Assembly: GCF_000226115.1 (NCBI RefSeq)
Contig: NC_016462.1
Location: 1-64,000 of the forward strand
Origin: Thermothielavioides terrestris NRRL 8126
Taxonomy: Eukaryota; Ascomycota; Sordariomycetes; Sordariales; Chaetomiaceae
Reading direction: 5' to 3'
Length of the DNA: 64,000 nucleotides
The position numbers and the translations under genes were made by a program. Below are positions 46,351-55,397 of this stretch, in pieces. How positions within the stretch are numbered: position 1 is the stretch's first letter; each line of letters begins with the position of its first letter. The notes below the pieces were generated by a model. The model ran no database searches. It saw only the letters and a program-made list of their open reading frames with translations, and was not told the DNA's origin.

Positions 46351-47024
46351 GAGCAAGATGCTCGGCGATCTCGAGGAGGTATGCACAAAGAGGTTGTCCG
46401 CAATTGGAGCGGTTTAGTGTATGAGGCGCACTGGCTTCTGAATGTCCAGCTTTGGGGGGGGCCTGGGCACGTTCTCCTCAAATCGACTACTTGAACCATA
46501 TACGAAACGTCCCTCTGGAGCATGAGCCAGTCTCTAGGGAGCGGAGTTGTCGCGGCACCCTTAAAGTGTGCATAAACGGAACACTCTTTCTACCAAACAC
46601 CCCGTAGTTTATCAAGAACGAGCATTCCGTACAGAAGTGTGCCAAACGAGAGCCGCCCATCCCCCAATCAGTAGGTAATCAATACGGCCCAACGAATTGT
46701 CTGCCGAGACCAGACAGCGGCAGCTAAGCTCCATATTGCCTCGATCGTCGTATCTACATATATTGACACTGGGTAGTTATTGGTCGCTTTGACCCTGACC
46801 GCGGCCCCAGGAACGGATTGAATCATTAATTAGGCAAAACAACCGGATCCCCTGGTTGCCGTGCTGCTATCTCCCGTGCGCACACTTGCCAGCGTGGTTG
46901 AATCTGGCCCTTTAAAAAGAAGAATAGAGACACCCGCGACAGCTGGTTCAGTTTCTCAAATGCAATTCAGGCAGCAAACACCCTTGAAAGGCTGAGAAGT
47001 TTCTCCTCCGATTTAGAGTCGACC
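46351..47024. other. Intergenic between AA8 and LPMO-like genes
   Basis: These 674 bases hold the 3' UTR of the AA8 gene and the promoter of the next. A run of seven G lies near 46454. No gene is seen. Confidence 0.5.
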
Positions 47025-47745
47025 ATGCATTTCAGTCTAGCATCATTCCTCACCCTGGCTGGGCTTGCTGCCCGGGCTTCGGCTCACGGCCTCGTTACCA
47101 AGCCAGCCACGCGTGAGCCGGGCTCGGCCACGGAGGCAGCCTGCGGCAAGATCATGGTTGACTTCTACCGGGCCGATAACACCTCGTACCCCGAGGCTCT
47201 GCTCCGCGCCAACCCCGGCGGCTTGAAGGGCGGCTACGACCCGAAGAAGTGCAACCTGTGGCTCTGCAGGGGCTACCAATTCGCCGACAATGTTGCCAAC
47301 GTGCAGAGCTACAAGCCTGGCCAGGTGGTCGACATCGAGGTGTGGATCCGGATCCCGCACAAGGGATATGCCAACGTCTCGGTCGTAGACACGGCCAGCA
47401 ACACCGTCATCGGTTCGCCCCTGAAGTCCTGGCCCAGCAACTACGCGGCCACCGCCAACCCGCCTGCGGACCAGACCAAGTTCAACGTCACCATTCCCGA
47501 CCTTGGCGGCAAATGCACCGAAGCTGGTGCTTGCGTGAGTGCTCCCTGCCTGGGTCCCATCCTCCTCCCTGTTGCTCGTCAGGGCGGGCTGACCAAAGGG
47601 AACACACACACAGGTCATCCAGTGGTACTGGCTCGGTCAGGGGCAGACGTACGAGTCGTGCATCGACTTCACTGTCCCAGCTGCTACTGCCACGGCAGGT
47701 GGTTCTTCTCAGGAGCGCAGGATCCGGGGACAGACCAGGGCTTGA
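47025..47745 (+). CDS. Secreted LPMO-like protein (chitin-binding type-4/AA10-like fold)
   Basis: Exons 47025-47534 and 47614-47745 over a 79-base GT-AG intron encode 213 residues. The signal peptide ends at A20, leaving His21 (H-G-L-V-T-K-P) as the mature N-terminus, as a copper histidine brace needs. The second brace His is probably His112 in I-R-I-P-H-K-G-Y. Pairs of Cys (40, 76, 81 and later ones) fit disulfides. The end C-V-I-Q-W-Y-W-L-G-Q-G-Q-T-Y-E-S-C-I-D-F is a conserved fungal signature, with Phe at the axial site. It resembles Chitin_bind_3 proteins more than AA9 or AA11, but the CAZy family is not settled. It would oxidise chitin or cellulose outside the cell using electrons from a donor such as the neighbouring cytochrome. 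Confidence 0.78.
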
Positions 47746-48592
47746 TCCAGGAGCTACCTCGGAAGATGCGACGAGGCATAGAGGGAGCGCGGTTGCGGAA
47801 ATATGCAAACAAAGCTCCCTAGACACCTACCGAGTACCGAGTAACAAGCTCAATGTCCTCTCCCCGAAGACCTACCTTTTTACTGCTAGGAACAAGCACT
47901 GGTTCAATGGACTCCGCACGTCTAAAGCAAGGGACCTCCCAACGTGAGCTTTGAATCACGAACAGACTGACGAACGCCGTCAGCCGCCCACTGTGGTGCC
48001 AATTGATCTTGTCGTGTCTCAGTGGCCTCTCTGGACTATCTTCGGCCCACAACAATAGGTAAGGAAGCATTTGCATTGGGACCGCGCGGCAAGAATAGAC
48101 AAAAGAGGGACAATAAATCTCATTGTCAATCGGTTCCCTTGCTTTATGCCCCACTGCTCTCCTGGCCCAAATATAGCATGCATCCTACCCTTGTCTCGGA
48201 TTCGTCCGTCGGCCTTTGGCGAGCGTTTGCCACGGCGGCCTCCTTTCATCTGGTCCAGTCATTTCTACCAGGCTGGTTCCTTGGCAACCCCATTGACGCG
48301 TGCCTGCGTTTCAGGCACATTAACAACACACGACAGGTTATTGCACTCCGAAAAACCTGTGGACAGTTCGTGATCGACATCTCCTCGACCTTGACACAAT
48401 ATTTCAAGATTTTGGAGAAGCGGTCAAACGGGCGATCGCTACAAAAGCGTTCCTCGGGCATTGACTGAGATCCCTAAGCTAAGACTGTCCTTTCGTTGTT
48501 TTCCCGTTTATTTATTTTTTCCCCTATTTTTTCCCCTATTTTGTTTCTCCTTCTCTTCTCCCGCCGCCGAAGCTGTTTCCTACCGACCCAGC
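47746..48592. other. Intergenic, no gene seen
   Basis: This 850-base gap lies between two plus-strand genes. A T-rich stretch at 48505-48550 just before the next ATG looks promoter-like. No coding signal is recognised. Confidence 0.45.
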
Positions 48593-49676
48593 ATGCCCGA
48601 CGGGCAAACCTGCAATGTCATACCTGATGCTGTGCCCAGCGATGCTGGCATCGCAGGGGCAGGCGTATGTGGCCCACCACCCCACTCGTGTCACCGGCAA
48701 CCCGGAGACTAGTGTACGAGTAGAGCGGACGAGACTGACGGGTTCCCAGGTCTTACTCTCTTCGACCATAACCGCGGGGTTGGCACTGGGCATATCGGCT
48801 AGCCTGGTGTTGCAGGAGCTATGGCACTTTTGGCCGACCGCCGGCGCCCGGAATCCCTCGGTGATCCGACGGAAGCTCCTTAGCGGGTACTCGGACCAGC
48901 AGATCATGGTCGGCATCGGCCTGCAGAGCGTCGGGCTCGCCAAGTCGCGCTCGCTCGTGCCTTACCACTTCTTCCTGATCTGGATGCTCGCGCTCCTCTC
49001 GACCGCGACGCACAACGCCGCGCTGCTGGCGCTGGTTCACGACTTCAAGCGGGACTGGGTCCTGCGCTGGATGCGGCAGCTGCTGATGTTCGTGAACCTG
49101 GCCCTGTCGTGCGTCTACGGGGTCTATATCTTGCAGAGCAAGATCAAGGGCCTGCCCAACACGCTGCCCATCGACTGCGTCTGGACGCTGGACTCGACCA
49201 CTTCCAACGTCGGCGGGCTCGACTACGTGGGCACCATCGCCGCCATCGCTGGCAACTGCGTTGTGTTCGGGTTGGCCACGTGGTACTTGCAGAGCCGTCG
49301 CCAGCGTTTTTACAAAGCCATTCAGATCGTTGGCCTGGTTCTGATGTCGGCGATCGCTATTGGTATGTTTTCCTTCAACGTGCGTTTTTGTTGCCACTAA
49401 CATGTTTTCTCTTTCCCTTTCTTTTTACCCCCAGGAGCCACCGCCCGCGCCTATCTCTTGTCACAAGCCTTCGGATCTCCCGACGTAAAGCTCAGCGATG
49501 ACGGCGAGAAGCAGTGGAGCTTTGGCCAGCTGCTGTCCCTCCTCATGCTGATCCTACCAGTAATCTCTGCGATCGAGATCATGAGGGGGGAGATCGCGGT
49601 CGCGCCACCGGTTCGCGACGAGGACAAGCGAGCTTTATTCGACGGGGAATTGCTGGATCACCCACCCGCAGCCTAG
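48593..49676 (+). CDS. Fungal multi-pass membrane protein of unknown function
   Basis: Exons 48593-48664, 48750-49362 and 49435-49676 encode 308 residues. The first exon (24 codons, containing C-N-V-I-P-D and S-D-A-G-I-A-G-A-G) was found because joining it to V-L-L-S-S-T-I-T-A gives the N-terminal pattern typical of this fungal family; a longer frame beginning at 48615 would be wrong. About six or seven hydrophobic segments follow, with the conserved-looking S-T-A-T-H-N-A-A-L-L-A-L in the third. The tail is hydrophilic and acidic. Function unknown; location probably the plasma membrane. Confidence 0.8.
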
Positions 49677-49846
49677 GAGAGGATGCACAGATACCCCGAG
49701 CAATAATTCAAGTACCACGAGCCATTGCAAAGGCCGCAATTGCCTCTGAGGTTCATATTTCGTGACTACGCCACACCACCGTGAATCAGGAGCAGCAGAC
49801 GCGTACCTCGAATTCACTGTGTTTTTCTCCTCTAACGGAGGAACTA

Positions 49847-51475
49847 TCATAGGAAACCGGCTATGGCATCCCAGAATTCATTCGGTGACTCCCACATAGG
49901 CAGGTGCCCGGCGAGAGGCACAGTCTTGAGCTCCCCGCCGTTCGGCCCTAGCAACCCCTTGAAGCCCTCCATGGCCTTCACGAGGGCGCCCTTGCCGTCT
50001 CCCTCGCCGACAACAAACAAGCCGGGGACCGTGCAGCCCTTCATCTCGTCGCGCATGTCGTAGTTCCACAGCGCCTGGCAGGAGTACCTGAAGCCCTGGA
50101 CGCTGTTGGCCGCCACCATGTCCGTCATCCGGTCGGCCAGGTCCTTCTTCTCGGCCATCGTGTGCGGGTGGAACCATCTCTCGACCGTCAGGCCGGCCAG
50201 TTTCCGGATGCCGCCGTCGGGGCCCTCGGCCACGGCGATGCGCTCCTTCCAGGCGGCCGTGTTGGCGTCGCTCGATGCGACGTTGAAGTCGCACGCCACA
50301 AACCGGTCGAGCAAATGCGGGTACTTAAGGGCGAATTTGAGCGTGGTGGCGCCGCCCATCGAGACGCCGACCAGGGCGTGCAGCTTGGGGATTCGCAGCG
50401 CCGATAGAAGCGTTGCCAGGTCGTCGCTGAGCATGTCCAGGTCGGCCGGGACGGGAGGGGTGGGCACGTCGCGGCGGCCGCGGGTGTCGTACCGCAGGAT
50501 GCGCAAATCCGGCCGCTGCACCTTGATGATGGACACAACGGCGTCCCACATGTGCATCGAGGTGAGGAGCGAGTTGGAAAAGGCGACGGTCGGCGCGGCT
50601 GGGGATGGGCAGCCCTCGAGCCGGTAGGGGATGGTCAAGCCGTCCGCCGTCACCACGTAGGCGCTGATTGCCGCGTCTTTCTCCCCTGGTTTCGTCGTAA
50701 TCTTCCCGTCTGCGCTCGAGAAAGCAGCATTCGGGGGCAGCCTCGACAGGGTCTGCAGATCCCTCGGTGCGGGCCCAAAGACGTAAAACAGCTCGTAGGT
50801 GCGGCGGCCCTTGTGGGCGATGTACTTGGAGAACACGTCGTCGCGCCAGCGCGTGCTCATGGCTGCCTGATGCTCGGGGCCTCCGAGGCCATTCTCTCGG
50901 GCGTACTCGTGCAGCGTGACAATCTTGGTGGCGCTGCTCCCGCCCTCGATGGCGGACGGGGTGCGGAAGACGCGGCTGCGCAGCCAGCCGGGGATCTTGG
51001 AGAGCATTGGGATGTGCTCGTCCACATACCACTTGGTGACGGCCTCCTCGGCCCCCTCGATGCCCGGCTTGAGCGACACCTCGACCGACACGAGCACCAG
51101 TCCCACCGCTTCGTCGTCAGTCAGCTGCTCGATGGGCGCAAACAGTGGGCTCTGCTGCGTGGCCACGAGGTCCAAGAATTTGCGGTCGACGTCGACCTGG
51201 CCGATCGTGGCGGCCTCGCGCGGGGACCGGTTGGCGCGCAAGTCAGTGTAGGTGGGCGTCTCGAGGTGTGCCATCGAGGTCACGTCGTAGATGGCCAAGA
51301 ACTGCGGCTCCTGGCCGTCGGTGGCGCGGTACCGAAGACCGTTGAGAAAGATGTGCGGGAGCCGCAGGCGTGTTGGGCCGTGCTCGTTGTTGTACCACTC
51401 GTGAAACTGGTCAAGCGAGAGACCGTCTCGCGGCTGCATTGTCACGTAGAGCATGCCCGGCCCGTGTCCCGCCAT
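49847..51475 (-). CDS. Tandem EthD-like domains fused to an alpha/beta hydrolase
   Basis: A single exon encodes 542 residues from the ATG at 51475; the open frame extends 19 codons further but without an ATG. Residues 5-110 and about 140-250 are two dimeric alpha-beta barrel repeats of the EthD type (F-H-E-W-Y-N-N-E-H-G-P-T-R, then W-Y-V-D-E-H-I-P-M-L). From about residue 280 an alpha/beta hydrolase follows, close to 3-oxoadipate enol-lactonases. It has the nucleophile elbow G-V-S-M-G-G (Ser372), R-Y-D-T-R-G-R strand context and G-H-L-P-M-W-E with the catalytic His. EthD-type barrels are often associated with aromatic or ether degradation; the fusion suggests one protein handling successive steps or channelling a substrate. 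It has no signal peptide and is probably cytosolic. Confidence 0.88.
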   Translation of the reverse strand: MAGHGPGMLYVTMQPRDGLSLDQFHEWYNNEHGPTRLRLPHIFLNGLRYRATDGQEPQFLAIYDVTSMAHLETPTYTDLRANRSPREAATIGQVDVDRKFLDLVATQQSPLFAPIEQLTDDEAVGLVLVSVEVSLKPGIEGAEEAVTKWYVDEHIPMLSKIPGWLRSRVFRTPSAIEGGSSATKIVTLHEYARENGLGGPEHQAAMSTRWRDDVFSKYIAHKGRRTYELFYVFGPAPRDLQTLSRLPPNAAFSSADGKITTKPGEKDAAISAYVVTADGLTIPYRLEGCPSPAAPTVAFSNSLLTSMHMWDAVVSIIKVQRPDLRILRYDTRGRRDVPTPPVPADLDMLSDDLATLLSALRIPKLHALVGVSMGGATTLKFALKYPHLLDRFVACDFNVASSDANTAAWKERIAVAEGPDGGIRKLAGLTVERWFHPHTMAEKKDLADRMTDMVAANSVQGFRYSCQALWNYDMRDEMKGCTVPGLFVVGEGDGKGALVKAMEGFKGLLGPNGGELKTVPLAGHLPMWESPNEFWDAIAGFL

Positions 51476-52141
51476 GGCTGCCGGTAACTGCCTATCCAGC
51501 GCTAGGAACCTGATTCGAACGTCGCTGGTCAAACCTTGGCGCTTCCTCGTTTGGGTTCAGAGTCGAACGATGGACAGGATAGACAAGGGGTCAATGCCAG
51601 ATAATTATAGACGAAAAGAAGTCAAGCAAAGGAGGCTATGAACGGCGTCTCTTGTAGGTTGACGAGAGTGCTCGGGTCGGGACGGGAGTGGTCGAGGTGA
51701 CGTCGGAGCGAACAGTGGAGCCCGGCTCTTGTTCCGGCTGCGGCATCCAGCAGGCAAAGCTTTTTTCCGGAATTTTGAGTCTGCAAAGGGGGAGCGGGGC
51801 CGAGGACCGGGTGGGCGAGGTGATCACGGCGGCAACACCTCTGTTTGGCCGCTCGAGACACAGATGCAATACCATAACTACCACGGGATCGTGCGTGGGG
51901 ATGCATTCGAGGGAACAGAGTAGTTAGGAATCTGCGGTTTTTCCGCATCATTTTGTCCAATTTTATTTTTAGCTCTGCATCCGTCCCAGTGATCTGGAAG
52001 TTGATTCCCAAGACCGACCCGCGTGCTTGTTTTCATCAACTCGGTGCCAGATTCCCTCCTGCCCTTGGTGTTGAACGAACAAACGAGTACCCCCCATCCT
52101 CTCCCATAACAATTCCCCAGCTACTAGCTCATATGCGAATC
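51476..52141. other. Intergenic between two minus-strand genes
   Basis: The gap holds the promoter of the EthD-hydrolase gene and the 3' UTR of the MetE-like gene. Nothing else is seen. Confidence 0.5.
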
Positions 52142-53422
52142 TCACGGCTCGCCCCAGATCTCATCGGCGATCTGCCGGACAAGCGCCAGCTTCTTCTTCT
52201 CGTCTTCCTCGCTCAGCGGGTAGCCGCTCTCATGGGTGCTGAAGCCGCATTGCGGGCTGATGGAGATGCGCTTCAAGGCCTCCTCGCGCGTCTGGCCGCT
52301 GCCCTCGGCCACGACGTCGGCGGCCTGGTAGATCCTCCTCTTCACTTCTTCCTTGTCTTCCAGCTCCCGCACCTTGGTCGAGATGGCCCCGATGACTACG
52401 TTCTTGTCCTTAGGGAGGAACTTGAGGGGAGCGAACCCGCCGGCCCGCTCGGTGTCGTACTCGAGGTAGAACGTGTTGACCTTGAGCTTGGTGAACAGCT
52501 TCTGGGCAATGACGTCGTAGCCGCCCTCGCTGAAGAATCTGCCGCCGATGAAGTTTCCGCGGCAAAGGTGGACGCCGGTGTGGAAGTCGGCGGGCAACTT
52601 GCTGATGCAGTCGTTGTACAGCTCGATGTAGGCGTCGAGGAGATCATCGACCGAGCCGATGTTGTCCGGGTCCTCGGCCCACCCCTGGCGGAATTTGTCG
52701 GAGCAGAAATCTGCAAGGGTTTGGTGAGCATTCTGTCGCTTGAGAAGCCATGACGGCGCTTTTTGATGCATCGTTTGCAACTCACATGCCAGACCAGGGT
52801 CATCGAACTGGACATTCCTCAGGCCGGCCTTGTAGAGCTGGTCCAGTTCAGCCTGGTAGACCTTGGCCACATCCTTGAAGTACTCGGCATCGTTCGCGTA
52901 GGCGTCCTTGGAGTAGGCGCGGCCCTGCTTGTACCGCATGTGGTACCAGGTTGGTGTGATGACGGTGAGCTTCAGGTTGGGCCACTCGCTCTGGGGTAGG
53001 AACTTCTGCACCAGGCGGAGCTCGTGGAGGTTGGACTGCGACTTCTCGGGATTGTGCCTGAGCTTCGAGCCAGTAATGACCGAGTCCCCCGGCATGACCT
53101 TGCGGTCCTTCTCGATCAGGCTGACCACATCGGGATGGTAGAGTCTGAACAGCGGAGCCTCGGCATCCTGCAGACGGACGGTGCCCTCGAATTCGTCCCA
53201 CATGAGGCCCCAAAAGCGGGTGCGGTTGTACTCGCCGCTGGTGACGGCCTTGAAGCCGAGGTCCCGCTGCAGCTTGACCACTTGCGCGACGGCTTCTTCC
53301 TCGACGGCCGGGAGGCCAGCCTCCTCGGGCGTGAGGCCCTTCTCACGGATGGCCTCTCGCACTTCGAGCAGCCTCTGGGGCCGCAAGAGAGAGCCCAGGT
53401 GCTCGGCGCGGAATGGCGGCAT
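52142..53422 (-). CDS. MetE C-terminal-domain-like (cobalamin-independent methionine synthase family) protein
   Basis: Exons 53422-52786 and 52710-52142 encode 401 residues. The 75-base intron is a multiple of three and has no stop, so unspliced RNA would also read through; splicing restores D-D-P-G-L-A-Y-F-C-S as in relatives. It is one Meth_synt_2 (UROD/MetE-type) barrel, about half the length of true MetE, lacking the N-terminal folate-side domain. Zinc ligands are visible in H-L-C-R-G-N (His and Cys) and S-P-Q-C-G-F-S (Cys). Short MetE-like fungal proteins are mostly uncharacterised; methyl transfer to a thiol from a donor other than methylfolate is plausible but unproven. Confidence 0.88.
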   Translation of the reverse strand: MPPFRAEHLGSLLRPQRLLEVREAIREKGLTPEEAGLPAVEEEAVAQVVKLQRDLGFKAVTSGEYNRTRFWGLMWDEFEGTVRLQDAEAPLFRLYHPDVVSLIEKDRKVMPGDSVITGSKLRHNPEKSQSNLHELRLVQKFLPQSEWPNLKLTVITPTWYHMRYKQGRAYSKDAYANDAEYFKDVAKVYQAELDQLYKAGLRNVQFDDPGLACELQTMHQKAPSWLLKRQNAHQTLADFCSDKFRQGWAEDPDNIGSVDDLLDAYIELYNDCISKLPADFHTGVHLCRGNFIGGRFFSEGGYDVIAQKLFTKLKVNTFYLEYDTERAGGFAPLKFLPKDKNVVIGAISTKVRELEDKEEVKRRIYQAADVVAEGSGQTREEALKRISISPQCGFSTHESGYPLSEEDEKKKLALVRQIADEIWGEP

Positions 53423-55397
53423 GGTCGGCGAGCAGTCGGTGTCTTGTCGAAGACCCAGGTACTGTACACAAAGAGAGAGTGGCGGGGGGTTGAGCTCTGG
53501 GGCAGTGAAGATTTACGCAAGCCCCTACCTTGTACCTGACAAAATGGAAGGCCTGCTCCGGTGAAGTGTCTGGACACAAATTTGGTGGGCTCGGTATGTA
53601 CTATTCCGATGAGGACTTCAGCCCTGAGGAGGGGGGGCAGACCAGCGAAGATTTGGACGCACCGGAGCTCGAGCGATGGCGGGAAGCGGGGCACCGCCAG
53701 TTCCTTTCCTTTTACTGCTATTTACCTCTTCCCATGCCCAGGATACGAAGTAGGAGAAGGCAGGGCGAACCCCTGATCGAGACAACCCCCCTCACGTCAC
53801 ACTAACGTTCGTTACATACCATGGCGCCGCGCACGGCGAATCGGCATCTGCGATTCAGCCGGAGCGTGCCGTCTCCACCGATCCGTTCGTCGTGCCTCCA
53901 CAATCCCATAATGTAGTGTTAGCGTAGTGCAGTCCCACACTCCCGCACTCGTGCTGCTGAATTCGGTCCAGGTGCTGGTCAGTTGGTGGTCGCGTGCGGG
54001 GCAGCGTTGCAGTCCCATGGGCAGGAGGACCGGGGAGTGGGAAGCCGTCAGCGGAATACCACCATGATTAGTTATGCGTCCTGAGTAAGCCGTCAGCTGC
54101 ATGCGTTGTGACTACCTAGGTAGTGTTTATGGATGGATCATACTGTGTACATAGAGGACCATGGCAGTTGTTTGAGGCTAGCATATGCGCAAGGTACCTA
54201 ATGCATGTTACCTTGCCAAGAGGATCCCGGGATTCACTTCTGGTTCCCGTTAACTGCCTCCAGGCTGAACTGAAGTATCCGTACCTGAGAGTGTAAATCC
54301 GTACTGTTTTGTGTGGGGTTCGACCTGGAGCTTGGGACCCGAGCTGCTCGGGGACATTCCACAAGCGATCCGAAGGCTGTTCCAATCGGTACGCTGGAAC
54401 TGAAAGCCACTTCAGGACCTAACTGCAAGCCAGTTCGTCAGGTAGCATGACAGTTGAGCTCCGAGCTAAATGCACCAAGGTAATAAGCGGACGAGCGAGC
54501 CCTCCCAGCCCGCCACAAATTTTCAGTCTTTTCCACCTAAAGAGATTAATCATAAGGTAACCTTTAGTCTCAACCTACCCCTGGGAAGCTGCCAGTCAGA
54601 GACTCGCGTTGTTTGTTATCGACAAAAAGAGACCGCGCCAGGCGGTGCGACGAAGCCGGAGGGCATCATTGGACGAGAATACGCATCGGCAGCCCGCTGA
54701 CTGCCATGGAGTGCAGCAAAATGCCGTGCCTTGTCGATAGGCGGAGGTGAGCCCTCTTCGGAGGCGCCGTCTGTTGTGGGCCTCCGTGCAGTGCGGATGG
54801 AAGGATGGATGGTGGGTGAGCGGCCACTGAGTGAACCACTGTTGGTTCGCCTGTCGCTTCCAGGTTCCAGTGTCATCCGGCTGGCTTGATGCGGATGCCC
54901 GCATTCCATTCGCATGTGGCGATTCGTGTGTGTGCGGGAAGGTGCAGGTCAGAGCACCTGGAAGATGGCCTCATTGCTGCCTGCCTGGTCGCAGAGGGGC
55001 GGACACCTACCATGGTTTCTTCTTGAATTCATCAACACACTCACCCACTTTACCTGCCTACCTACCTACCTACGTACGGAGCAGAGCTCCCTTCAAAGTT
55101 GCGCCCGGGTTTCGATGTCAGGCTGTTCACACTGCGCGAGGACTGGACTTCAAGGAAGCGCGCGCAATCCATCCGCCAATTTCCCAAGCTTCTTTCTGCG
55201 CGCTTCAATGGCCACCTAATTTTTGAGTTCCACCTCCGGCTCGACCCGGCAACATCCGATCCGACAGATCCATGATCCACACTGGCCCGAGTCCGCCGGT
55301 CGGCCTAACCCCTCCGGTCCGACTCCTTGAACACACCTGAATCGAAGCACCCGGAGCGCTCCTCCTTCCTTCCATCCGTCTGGCGGCCGACGGCAAC
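53423..55397. other. Long divergent intergenic region, no gene seen
   Basis: Almost 2 kb separates the starts of the MetE-like gene (minus) and the RdRP gene (plus). A CTAC tetranucleotide repeat lies at about 55056-55073. Small open frames show no domain. It may hold unrecognised non-coding RNA or long 5' UTRs. Confidence 0.45.

Noticed and set aside
48615..49400. Start of the membrane protein at 48615 with a longer N-terminus
   Set aside because: That reading runs through a clear intron (48665-48749) and loses the family-like N-terminal pattern obtained with the ATG at 48593.
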